Source of the DNA: Craspedostauros australis
Lineage: Eukaryota > Bacillariophyta > Bacillariophyceae > Mastogloiales > Achnanthaceae
DNA: 64,000 nt
Direction of reading: 5' to 3'
NCBI GenBank assembly: GCA_026770025.1
Contig: JAMXDE010000006.1
Coordinates: 806,001 to 870,000, forward strand
Part shown: positions 20,301 through 30,324 of the stretch, in pieces
How positions within the stretch are numbered: position 1 is the first letter of the stretch
How the letters are laid out: every line of letters begins with the position of its first letter
Translations under genes and position numbers: made by a program
The notes under the pieces: generated by a model
What the model saw: only the letters and a program-made list of their open reading frames with translations
Told to the model about the DNA's origin: nothing
Databases searched by the model: none

Positions 20301-21061
20301 TAGTCATAGCTTACACAGAATGTAGAATGACTGTGACCTTCCCACAAAGGAAAGAGTGGATGGTACAAGGCACCTTGTGACCATCCTCCTGTGTTGTTCA
20401 TGCCGTTCTGTGGTGCGCTGCGCCGTGCTGCGCGTCAATGACTGGTGCTGTGCTGTGCTGTGCTGTGCTGTGCTGTTCTCCTTGTGTGCCTGGTGTGCGT
20501 CGCGACCAGCCAATCTCGTACAATCAGCTTGCAACCTCTATTGACACACAGCTAGTATTCACCATGAGTTCCCTTGTTGTTAGACCATGTGTGCTGAATC
20601 AATCCAATCGTTGTTCGAGTTTTGAGTCCTTTGTGTCAGTCACACTTCGTTTCGAAAGATCCAAGAAAACTACTCGATAGAATTCGGAAAATGTGATGCG
20701 GGTTTCAGACCCAAGACAAAATTAGGAAGATGATCCAAGAGGATCAAAGAGACTCTATTAGACCTCCAAACATGTGTCATTGCACATGTTTGGACACAGA
20801 TACACTAATTAGCAAGAGTAACCAGAAGTTTGGCATGGTTACAACACGATGGACAATGGTGAATAGCACCATTAGTGGAGCCAAGAAGTAGAAAACAGGA
20901 AGATGATGAGCTCTTATTGATGAGCTCATAATCTCAACAAACTTAACTTTGTAAACCATCACTTCAAACAAGCACACACAATAACACAGTTCTATCAACC
21001 TTCACCAACATTGGACGTAGTTGTATCATCCCGCAACCACTGAACTCTTCACCTCGCAAGC
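20301..21061. other. Stretch before the transposase gene, with a hairpin
   Basis: No gene seen. A pentanucleotide run (TGTGC) lies near 20448-20475. Positions 20766-20793 form a perfect hairpin with an 11-bp stem (CCAAACATGTG) and a 6-base loop. It could be part of the left end of the transposon carrying the next gene, but I find no matching inverted copy downstream of that gene. Confidence 0.4.
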
Positions 21062-23608
21062 ATGCTGCGCGCTGGTGACTGTGTGAAGGTGGCATCCCAC
21101 CAGAGCTCAAGCGGCAGGGTCCATGACCTGGGCGTATGTCATGTTGATTTTGCAATGAAGCAGACCACGGACGGCGCTACAGTCAAACGCAATGGGCCTC
21201 TTGCACCAGGAGAGGTGGCAATGGTCATGGTGACCCCAGTGATGGGGCAGAGCCGAATGTATGTTGTTCGCGAGGATCTGTGCACACCACACAGCCTCGC
21301 TACCTTCGCACGGACTCGCACTGCTGGAGGCCTTGCTAAGCCTTCCCTCCTTTCTCCCCAGCATCACTCCGTCGCTGCCACGCGTGTCAACAACAAGGCT
21401 AAGCCCCCCACACCATCCCCAACTACCACAGAATCGCAAGAAGCCAAAATCGCCGCTTTTCTCGAGGTCTCGCGGCGTCAGAAAGCAACAGCAATCGCCC
21501 AGCTCACGAACCAGATGAAGAAAGGCGCGAAAACAAAAGGATGGTTGCGAAAGGATGGAGGGCATAGTATTGCTAAGCCTGGTAATCCTAGCAAGCGCCT
21601 TGACAAAGAAGACAATCGGAACTACACTGTTCTCTATTTCAATTTGGGTGGGATTCCTGAACATGCAGAGTTGATCGCCCATGCATGGGGTATCAACCGC
21701 ACCACAGTGGGGCGCAACATTGTGAAATTCCAAACGGAGACGCTCGAATGCAAGAAGCGAAGTGACGCAGGCAGCAGCATCTTCACCTGCCCCATCAAGC
21801 AACGACAGTACTTCACGCAGCGCGCAGCCTTTGAGAAACAACTACGTCTTCGACATCCAGAGCAACAGTTCAAGAACGACGAAATTGCTTCTGCCTATGC
21901 CTCTGCTTCGCTGGAAGAGCTGGCATCCGCAAAAGCGCTGGCTGATTTGTGGTTGGAGCGTGGTCCCTTCCTGCAATTTGAGCTCCAGGATGTGTTGCGA
22001 CGGTGCAATGGCGCAATCTCGTGGGACAGAATTGCATGGAAACTGGCAGGCAGCGGAAACCCGCAAGTCGTTGGTCCGAAGTGTATTCGCAAATTCGTCA
22101 TGGGATTGGAAGGCAGTGAGTACCGTTCTACAACAATACTCCCTCTGATCAATGGCACCACTACAGCAAAGCGCGACATCTGGGCTCAGGACTTCTGTGT
22201 GTTCTGGGAATCAGCTGAGCTGTTTGAGAATACGCAAGTTGTCCTTGTCCACATGGACGAAAAGTGGTTCTACTCCATTGTCGCTCGCATGCATCTGAAA
22301 CATGTGCCCCAGATGGGAGTTAAGCCTGTGAAGCAGACTGTGCATCACAAGTGTCACATTGACAAGACCATGGCAATTGCATCAACAGCATTTGCCCCAA
22401 CAAATAACTGTTTTGCGAAAGGAGGAAAGGCGTATAAGGTGAACTTCGAACGTGTTGGGCGCATGGTCCGAGCGCAGAAGACCACGTACAAGCGAACTTG
22501 GGTCTCGCCGACCAAGTACAAGCACCTTCCTGATCCCGAGAAAATCTCTCGCAAGAAGGGTGAACTGTACTTCCAACCACTGGAAATCACGGGCAGCAAG
22601 GAAACAGATGGTCATCGTGTTAAGCCCAAGCCGAAGTACAGCCTCAAGAAATTCTTCCGCGAAAAAGAACTCCCCGCACTGGATTCGCTCGCCAGCAAAA
22701 TCAAGGCCGAAACCGGAAAGAACGTGGTGATTCGGTACCAGATGGATGGCGCAGGGCCACACAGAGACACGGAGCTACTTAGATTCATCAACAAGGAGTT
22801 CGACAGTCGCGGATGGCACTTACGACTGCAACCACCAAATTCTCCCATCACGAATGTGAAAGACGATGCGATATTCCCAGCGATGTCAAAACACGTGTCA
22901 GCATATCAAGGTGAGCACCATGGAAGCCGATTGCTTACCACTGAGGCATTGTGGAATGCTTGTGGAACCTGTTGGAAACAATTCAAGCTGGACAAGGTGG
23001 CTAGCGCGTATGTTCGCCACCATCAGATTGCCTACGCAATTTGTGCTGCAAAAGGAGGTGACGAATTTGTGACGGAGCGCAAGGGACTGCACATGAATGT
23101 GCGGAAACAAACGTCCACGGAATTCGACAAAGAGGGCAACAAGATCGGCGTTACCGTGTCTCACACGGACTTCGTGTTGGAGGAGGATGAGGCTACCCGC
23201 GCGACCACCAACAAACCAACTGCAACAGACAACAAAGGCAAATCAGCTGACTTCAAATACGCCAAGCCCGACATCAAAGGTATGTACGATGATGCGCTCA
23301 AGGTGATGGCTGTCAGTGGACTGCAGTGCCTGAAAACGAATCTGCCAACAACCAGCAGCCTCATTCCGTTGCTGGAGAAGCAAATCGTTGCGACAACCAG
23401 AGCCAACGAGGAGGCTGAGCAACAGAAGAAAGACGAGAAGAGAAAGAAGCAACCCAGCAAGAGCAAAGCCGACATCATTGAGCCTTGCAACAACAACAGC
23501 AAAGCCAAAGCAGCACCCACCATGAACACATTCGAAGTGGCCATGTTCGTTGGCAAGGACGAGCATCACAGCAAAGCAGAGCAGGATACCAACACAGCAG
23601 AGATGTAG
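21062..23608 (+). CDS. Tc1/mariner-type transposase, 848 aa
   Basis: The catalytic core is recognisable: HMDEKWFYSIVARMH (first Asp, residue 399), YQMDGAGPH (second Asp, 562) and QPPNSPITNVKDD (third Asp, 601), the layout of plant and protist mariner-like elements, whose last two acids are about 39 apart. Upstream, residues about 195-300 include a helix-turn-helix-like segment (ELIAHAWGINRTTVGRNIVK). The protein is far longer than usual (350-500): the first 190 residues are an added, basic, partly low-complexity part, about 160 residues separate the first two Asp, and a Lys-rich tail follows. The frame is undamaged, so it may be active or domesticated. I do not see terminal inverted repeats or a clean TA duplication around it. 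Confidence 0.85.
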   Translation: MLRAGDCVKVASHQSSSGRVHDLGVCHVDFAMKQTTDGATVKRNGPLAPGEVAMVMVTPVMGQSRMYVVREDLCTPHSLATFARTRTAGGLAKPSLLSPQHHSVAATRVNNKAKPPTPSPTTTESQEAKIAAFLEVSRRQKATAIAQLTNQMKKGAKTKGWLRKDGGHSIAKPGNPSKRLDKEDNRNYTVLYFNLGGIPEHAELIAHAWGINRTTVGRNIVKFQTETLECKKRSDAGSSIFTCPIKQRQYFTQRAAFEKQLRLRHPEQQFKNDEIASAYASASLEELASAKALADLWLERGPFLQFELQDVLRRCNGAISWDRIAWKLAGSGNPQVVGPKCIRKFVMGLEGSEYRSTTILPLINGTTTAKRDIWAQDFCVFWESAELFENTQVVLVHMDEKWFYSIVARMHLKHVPQMGVKPVKQTVHHKCHIDKTMAIASTAFAPTNNCFAKGGKAYKVNFERVGRMVRAQKTTYKRTWVSPTKYKHLPDPEKISRKKGELYFQPLEITGSKETDGHRVKPKPKYSLKKFFREKELPALDSLASKIKAETGKNVVIRYQMDGAGPHRDTELLRFINKEFDSRGWHLRLQPPNSPITNVKDDAIFPAMSKHVSAYQGEHHGSRLLTTEALWNACGTCWKQFKLDKVASAYVRHHQIAYAICAAKGGDEFVTERKGLHMNVRKQTSTEFDKEGNKIGVTVSHTDFVLEEDEATRATTNKPTATDNKGKSADFKYAKPDIKGMYDDALKVMAVSGLQCLKTNLPTTSSLIPLLEKQIVATTRANEEAEQQKKDEKRKKQPSKSKADIIEPCNNNSKAKAAPTMNTFEVAMFVGKDEHHSKAEQDTNTAEM

Positions 23609-23702
23609 CTGCAAATCAAAGTAGTAGTATTATATGTTATAGGCACACCTGTGATTGGAGTGCCTGTGTGCACATCGTCTGTTTGATGGCATGGAGGATT
23701 GT

Positions 23703-23825
23703 GATGTGTGATGTGTGATGTGTGGTGTGTGGTGTGGTGTGTGGTGTGGTGTGGTGTGGTGTGGTGTGGTGTGGTGTGGTGTGGTGTGGTGTGGTGTGGT
23801 GTGGTGTGGTGTGGTGTGGTGTGTG
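23703..23825 (+). repeat. GTGTG/TGTGG pentanucleotide satellite
   Basis: About 120 bases of near-perfect five-base units (GGTGT) with some TGATG/TGTGG variants at the left edge. The frames open through it on both strands are only translations of the repeat. Confidence 0.9.
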
Positions 23826-23829
23826 ATGT

Positions 23830-24999
23830 TTGTTTTGTGTTTTGTGACGAGTGGTGTGAATTGTGTGACGCGGACCGTATTTTTGTGTCGTGAATGGTGT
23901 GCGTCGTGGAGCCATCGCGTCGTGGAGCCGGCACGTTGTGTTGTGCCGTTCTGGTCGGAAAATTTCCATCCGAACCACACACAAAAACGCTCCAAGGCCT
24001 CAACTGCGTCGATCGGAGCGCCAGCACAATCGGTGTGTGTCGCACAAACCAATCGAATGGCAAAGCCTCCTCTTGGTTGGTACCGCACTCGTACATCTGT
24101 ACCACATCGTGCCATGCCAGTATTCCGCTTTCTCTTCATCACACATGTGCAACCCTCGCGATCGTTGCTGCCATCAAGTCCAAGCGTCTGTACTCGTCAC
24201 TGGAGCACCAACGATGCATCCTCTGATCATTCATCTCTGCTCGTGCCCTGCCGACGGCGCTGCCACTAGCACAATCGTCATGTATTGGTAGAGTAGAGTA
24301 GAGTAGAGTAGAGCGCAACGAATCCACACCATACCATGCTCATATGCTATACTATGCTATGTTGTGATGTGCTAGTGCAGCTCCTATAATATGTTACATT
24401 CGATGAGCTATTCCGTCGTCTGCGTGCTGAAGACGAACACGCAGGACGCCCCCTTCTGCAGATACAGACGTTCTGGGTAACCAAACGTGGCATCACCGAG
24501 TCTTCGTTTTAGTTCGCACATAACGTTTCCTCGCTGAGCTGGCCTCGAACAAGACAAGTTTAGAATACTCGACGAGTTGTACGACAAGAACGCAAGTGCA
24601 CTCGTATGGATGTCTGGACGGAGTGGTTGAAACTGTAGTCAAGTTGTGTGGTTCATCTTCGGATATGCTCCCTTGAAGTCATGGGCAAAGGTACCATATC
24701 ATGCTATACTAGCACATGGAAGTACGAGAATGCACAACTGGCAAGGCGCAGCACAGCACAGGATGCAAACGATTGTTCCATGACTGTATTGTAACATGTA
24801 TTCTATTCTTCGATCATCGTGCCATATGCAACGATGGAGTTGAGTTGAGCCATTCGTTCTGAATATGGATCGCATCCATGCTGTCTTGCCGCTGCGGAAG
24901 ATGCGACCGTATGAGCATGGGCGTACATGTGGATACGTTGTGATGTTTGTACTCCCACTCCTGTTCGCGCCCTGAGAGTGCGGTCAGCCATTTCATTTT
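23830..24999. other. Intergenic stretch
   Basis: No gene recognised. A short TAGAG tandem repeat lies at about 24292-24312, and TATACTA/ATGCTATACTA motifs recur near 24,340 and 24,700. Nothing else seen. Confidence 0.3.
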
Positions 25000-27723
25000 T
25001 CAAGAGCATGCATCGTTATTTTGTCCAGGGCAGTCGTTGGATGGGCTGTCGATGGTGTAGGTCCAGCCAGGAGAGCCGCTGCACATGTCTGTCGCCATGC
25101 AGTCCTGACAGTTGCTTGGAGCCGCGCAGGTGTTCGCCGCCACGACCAGATCATCAACCGCCAAGTTGGAGTTTGCAACACCGTTACAGCTGTCTTGTGA
25201 CAAGCATGTGCCACTGCCGATGGTGATACAACCGAGAGTCTTGAACGGGTCAGCGTGAACATTCTGACTAGCGCGTTGTCCCTCACAAGCGTTCATCCCC
25301 ACGTCGATGTTGGCAAGCGTAGGTGTGGCGATACTGGGAGACTGGTCGGCGCAAATTCCAAGGCCTTTGCAGCCGTCCCCGCCATTTCATCCTGCGTGTT
25401 GGGTCCAGATGTTACCATAGATGTTCTGCCCAAGATTCTCGCAGCTGTTTGTGCTGGTTCATGCGGCTGGCCCGATGATCTGGTAGCCAATGGTGGCCGT
25501 GGCACTGGGAGGGCTGGAAAAAGATCCAAGATTCTTGCAGGATTTTGGTCCCAGACAGCTGCTGAGGATGATGGCATCCTTCGAAACCTCTTCGCAGGAA
25601 CTATCACTTGCACATGAGTCCAGGGTGATGATGATGTTTGCCCCTGAGAGTCCAACCGAGAGTTCCTCAGCGGCAGGCCCCGCCCACAGCACCGCATCTC
25701 GTGGATAGGCTTGCGGCGTTCGCAGTGAGAAGGATGCCATCGCCTTCGAGAGCAGTGAGGATGGCTGCGATTGCTTGGGGGTCATTCTTGATGCGATCAA
25801 ATCGTACCTGCGCCTGTTGCTGCGACGTCCGGCTGCCTTGGTCGTCATCGCATCCGAAGATACTTTTCACGAACCTGTCCTTGTTCGTTGGGAGAGACTC
25901 GTTGTTGTTGACGAATTGTGCGCATGTGCCCACATCATCATCGCAGAGGACGACTTGTCTGGAGGTGAAGCCCGCAGTAACCTCCCCAGCCTCATTCAAG
26001 CAAAGGGTCTGCAGGGTGGTCTTGTTGATGGTTGGGGAGTTTGTTGGAACAAAAGTTGACAGATCGGATGGCTGCTCTGTCGGAATCATCGTTGGGGTAT
26101 CGCTTGCCAGCGGAGAAGGGGGCGAAAGTTGGGCAATCTGTTGGGCGTTGGTCTTTGTTGATGCAGAATTGATCGACCCTTTTCACTGGTTGGGTCGCCA
26201 TCGACGTCTTTGGGGCAGGCGACGGCAGCATCGTAGATAATGAAGACTTCGTCGCTGTCGCAGTTGGTTTTTGTCATGCATTCGTAGCATGCGCCGCTGC
26301 TGTCACAGCCATAGTCTGGCACAATGATGTCAGTTGTCACTGAGTCACCGAATCCCAATCCCGGGCAAGCGTAGGCTGCGGCGCAGGCATTGTCGCCGAT
26401 GCTCAAGCTGCCCTGAATCTTCGCAGGTGATGGCAACGATGTGCATGTGCAGTCGTAGTAACCGCTCGCATGTGCTGCGGTGCATGCATATTCACCAAGG
26501 CATGCGTTGAACCCAATTCTGACGTGGCTCTGGGAACGGCTGGGCCTGTACTGTTCAACGCGGTAGCCAACGCTCGCACAGGCGTAGGGTCCAACGCAGG
26601 CGCGGCTTTGTATGATGGCGTCTCTGTAGGAGTATGTGCCAGCAAGGACGCAGGAAAGATAATCAGTGCAGGCCAGTTGACCAATGAAGGTGACACCGTA
26701 TGTTGGGTGAGGACCATAGCAATTGGAAACATAAAGAGAGTTCATGCCGGCGCATACCCCTTTGCTGGTACAGGATGAAGCCAGGACCAATGTGTTTCGT
26801 CCCATCCTGTCGCAAGATCCAGACCCAATGCAGGCAGTGGTGGCAATGGTCATGAAACTGTAACCGTCGGCGCTGGTACAGTGATACTTCTCTGCACAGC
26901 TTGGAGCCCCAGCGTCCTGGCACATGTAGTAGATGTCCTCGCCACCGAGAGCTGTGAGCAGAGTGGTGCCGGCGGCGGACAATAGCTTCAGCTCCTCAGC
27001 TAGCAAGGGGCTGGACGCATATCGGTTGAATAGCTTGTGCGCATCCCCCTCGGTCAAGAGGCCAGCGCATGCAAAGTAATTCTGCAATCCTGGTGTGCTT
27101 CGAACAGCAGTGACGGCCTTGCGGTACGATGTCTTGGATGGATTGCAGATGATGGTCTTTGGCTCGGATGCCTCCGGCAGAAAGCATGGCGGCGCAACAT
27201 CTGGCTCGCAGGCCACGGAGATGCTGGAATCAAATGCAAACGAGATGGTTGTCGGTGCAGATGTAGGCCCTGATGTCGGCATGCTGGTTGCTCCGCCTGT
27301 TGGCTGGTCAGTCGGTGATGAGGTAGGCCTCAGGGTTGGATTGCTGGTCGGCAAGGCAACTGGCCGCCCAGTTGGCCTTGAAGTTGGTGCCCCAGTTGGT
27401 GGCAAGGTTGGTGTAGAAGTCGGTGTTGTCGTCATTATTCAGGCCAACGCAGTTGGTGCCAATGTAGGAGAGCTGGTAGGCGAACTGGTTGGTGCCACAC
27501 TGGGATTGCTGCTTGGATTGTTGGACGGTGCTCCCGTCTGTTTGTTACCCTTGACGTTCTTTGGAATGAAACCGCCGTCGCCCTTCAGCAGTCTGGTTGC
27601 CTGCATCGCAACATGAAGTTCGTTGGTTGGGTCAATCAATCTATGGCCGCGAAGGATGGCATCGATCGTCTTGCAGTTGGCGAGCAAGATCGCCGTGATG
27701 GTAACTGCCTTGAAGTTGAGCAT
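25000..27723 (-). pseudogene. Secreted Pro/Thr-repeat, Cys-rich protein gene, decayed
   Basis: ATG 27723 begins a signal peptide (MLNFKAVTITAILLANC…DAI). A Pro/Thr-rich stretch of 'PTxxPTxxPT' units follows, then about 450 codons with regularly spaced Cys in segments such as ACVGPYACASVG, NACLGEYACTAAH and NACAAAYACPGLG, a repeat type of diatom secreted or cell-wall proteins. A second Pro/Thr linker and a 'VGTCAQF…SIFGC' segment follow, and the product ends near 25,000. The reading is interrupted by in-frame stops (near 27,440, 25,462 and 25,390) and by frame shifts near 26,178 and 25,675, both at short homopolymers. Unusual splicing is possible, but no splice consensus sits at these points, so I call it a pseudogene. 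Confidence 0.7.
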
Positions 27724-28041
27724 CTTCGGTTTCCACGTGATCTTTGCTTGGTTGTGGTTTGCTGGAATGCTGTTTCTTTCCTCTCGAATTTGGACAAGCG
27801 GTTTACTATTGCTCGTATTTGCTTCGAGGCTCCTTCACACTCGTGGCTGGATCGGTACTTTCGGTTGTGTTGATGTCGTCCCTTGCGCCTTGGCGTTCAT
27901 GCAGGAGGATCGTGCTGCACGGTTGCGCAGGATGCATACCGTACCACGTTGATCATGTGCGCACCGCATGTTATCGGAGAAGAAAAATGGAAACAGCAAC
28001 AGTGGCAAGAATGTGGATTGGCTGAGCTGTGCATGCATCAT
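27724..28041. other. Intergenic stretch
   Basis: Upstream of the decayed Cys-rich gene and downstream of the possible membrane-protein gene. Nothing recognised. Confidence 0.3.
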
Positions 28042-28842
28042 TCACAGGATTGGCAGCCGAGGTGAAGACGATGTTGTGGTGATTGGCGAAGCACTGTCGT
28101 CTGCGTCGTACAGATTGCCAATGCGCTTCGTTGTATTCCGAGACGATTGGATGTTGCTGGTTTCCATTGTGAGACTGGTCAACGTGGAGTGTTGTTGGCT
28201 GTCCTGGCCTGGCACATTCTGTTGTCGCCGCGCGCAGTCATCATCTTGTCTTGCGGAGGAAGAGTCACACGATGTCTCTTCCTCTGTTGTGACTCGTTTC
28301 TCATGACGTGGAATACGTTCCCTGTGACGTAGAAGACGGATCAGCGAGAGCAAACACACAATAGCTCTAAATATCCAATCGCCGTTTCTCCCAAAAGCAA
28401 GCAAACCAGTGACAACAAGGGGCCAAAACTCCACAACTAGTGTTATCGTGAGTGCATCAACTGCGACCTGGAGGTAGTAGAGGAGAGGCAGGGACAGAAC
28501 AAGAGAACAGGCCTCCGTTGCTGCCACTGCCACTGCCTCGGTCACCACATGGTCTGATCTGGGCAGAAATGGAACCCAGCAAGTACGGCACTCGCACGCG
28601 CACCCGCGCAGGAGTTCGAGTACGCAAGGCAATAGAGAATGGGGATGCCCCCGTGCCGATGATCTCATCAGTTTTCGGATCGTGACGTGCCACAGGTCGT
28701 ACTCCTCCAACAGCGCGCAGTTTGAGTGGTGCCAACAAGGGAACAAACCTTCTGTCCCAGACGACTGTTTGTTGTCTGCCTTTTGCATTCGCGATTGCCG
28801 TTTGCAAACTCCCAGCCATGCTTTTCTCCTCTGGCTTCGCAA
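28042..28842 (-). CDS. Possible membrane protein, partly protein-like
   Basis: The minus-strand frame from about 28,470 down to 28,042 looks real: ALTITLVVEFWPLVVTGLLA and a following segment (IFRAIVCLLSLIRLL) are hydrophobic, then a long charged and Ser/Thr-rich tail ends at 28,042. The part from 28,842 to about 28,480 looks less like protein. The sequence at 28,510-28,469 is a pyrimidine-rich tract ending in CCTCCAG, a good splice acceptor, so the true upstream exon is probably elsewhere. The region around 28,429-28,476 is duplicated at 18,839-18,886. No family is recognised. Two membrane segments and a cytosolic tail are inferred from hydropathy by eye. Confidence 0.35.
   Translation of the reverse strand: MRSQRRKAWLGVCKRQSRMQKADNKQSSGTEGLFPCWHHSNCALLEEYDLWHVTIRKLMRSSARGHPHSLLPCVLELLRGCACECRTCWVPFLPRSDHVVTEAVAVAATEACSLVLSLPLLYYLQVAVDALTITLVVEFWPLVVTGLLAFGRNGDWIFRAIVCLLSLIRLLRHRERIPRHEKRVTTEEETSCDSSSARQDDDCARRQQNVPGQDSQQHSTLTSLTMETSNIQSSRNTTKRIGNLYDADDSASPITTTSSSPRLPIL
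28429..28476 (-). repeat. 48-bp perfect inverted copy of 18,839-18,886
   Basis: Every base of the 48 matches in inverted orientation across 9.6 kb. Both copies encode VAVDALTITLVVE in their own orientation. Flanks differ. Confidence 0.9.
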
Positions 28843-30324
28843 CCACTTCGTGTCGTTCCTCCACTGTTCCGATCAAGATCCACAGTGTTCGTTTTCCTTC
28901 AGTTGATTGGATGGTTCGGATCTGCGTTGAACGTGAACTCTGTCTGCGCCTATCGCGCTGTGGCTCTCTCGTTCTCTTGTGTGTGCACTGACGACATTTC
29001 AGAACATCGGCCATCAACTTCTTCCAAAGTTCTCCCTCTCCTATTGACGTCTTCCTCCTTGCGATTCCTTCTTCCGTTGCTCGTACTTCGTCCACGCAAC
29101 CGTTCATCGCTTCGCGCGCGGGTGGTGACACGACCTGTTCCCAAACACCCACCAACAACGCAAAAAGCACGTGTGTGTGGGGGAACACCTTCTCGTCGTG
29201 GTTGACATCCAACTCACGGCTTCTGAAAGATCGGAATCGTTCTTGTTGTCCGCTTTGCGTGACGGCGATTATGTGCGTAAATCGTTCAGCGTGTCTGTGT
29301 ACCAGCTGGAAAGCGCATCAGTGTGACATCGTCCTACGTGAGTTTCTGTAAAGATGCGATTCGTTTGCCGAGTTCTGATTGGTGAGAAAAGAGACGGTGC
29401 AACTGGTGTTAAACAGATGACAATCCTCTTCCGAAGCCCACAGTCTCGTCTTTTCTCCCTCCGCCACACGCGAAAAAGACGAAAGCATCCTCTCTGTGTC
29501 TGCGCACGAGTCTTCTCTTTTCTTCTTCCTTGATTTGTTCCTTCTTGTTGTCGTGTCTCATCCATCCTCGTTTTCTTGTTCATTCTCCCTCTGTTTCTCG
29601 TCTCGTGCGCTCAGTTTGATCTGCGAGTGCTGCCATGCGAGTGTGTGGCTTTGTGCCCTCTCTGGTTGTGCCGCGCCATGTGTGGCATCACACCATGCCG
29701 CAGCGCGCAGGCGTGACATGACATGATGGGTGCTCTCGTAGCTCGTGTTGTATTCCACTGCCACCGACTGATCACATCAACCGCGCAGCCGCACCACACA
29801 GGCGTGTTCGCAGTTCTGTTTTCACCATCGGCCCAATCCACCTGCCAAAAGGTTCGACGCACACACAAATGCGCACAAATACACACACACACCCATCAAC
29901 CAAATCAAATCAAAGAAAACCAAACCAGGGGCCACCACCCATCAACTAGCCGATCTCCACCACAAAGCCAATCCATCGACAGAACAGAACGAATCAAACC
30001 AAGGACATCAAAGGCATCAAAGGCATTCCGAAACAAGCAAAGGTCCACACAACCACACAGATCAAAGGCATCATCAAACGTGTCTGCCTGTCATAAAATC
30101 TGCAACTCCAAGCAACGAAGAAAGAACAAAAGCAAAAGCCATCAACCTCCGATCCAAACATTCACACAATCCACGCAATCCACACAATCCACATAGTCCA
30201 TTGTATCGCAATCAAACGCATACCCACTCTACACAGCAAGCGAAAGAACAAAGCAGCAGCCATTCCATCCATCCATACTCACATTCACACTCACATTCAC
30301 ACCCACAGAAACGAAAAGACGACA
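28843..30324. other. Promoter and leader region of the heat shock factor gene
   Basis: No gene recognised. From about 29,850 the plus strand is CA-rich and almost free of T, with tandem 9-mers of the type AATCCACAC (about 30,160-30,196) and CATTCACACTCA repeats (about 30,276-30,306), typical of a diatom 5' leader. No clear heat shock element could be called by eye. Confidence 0.4.

Noticed and set aside
23715-24269. Plus- and minus-strand frames rich in Val-Trp-Cys or His-Thr
   Set aside because: They are translations of the GGTGT satellite and its edge.
28457-29212. 251-codon minus-strand frame
   Set aside because: Composition is not protein-like, and it conflicts with the hydrophobic frame at 28,042-28,470, which is the better reading.
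30160-30306. Short direct repeats resembling a CRISPR-like array
   Set aside because: Units are 9-12 bases, contiguous and CA-rich; a simple repeat in a eukaryotic leader.
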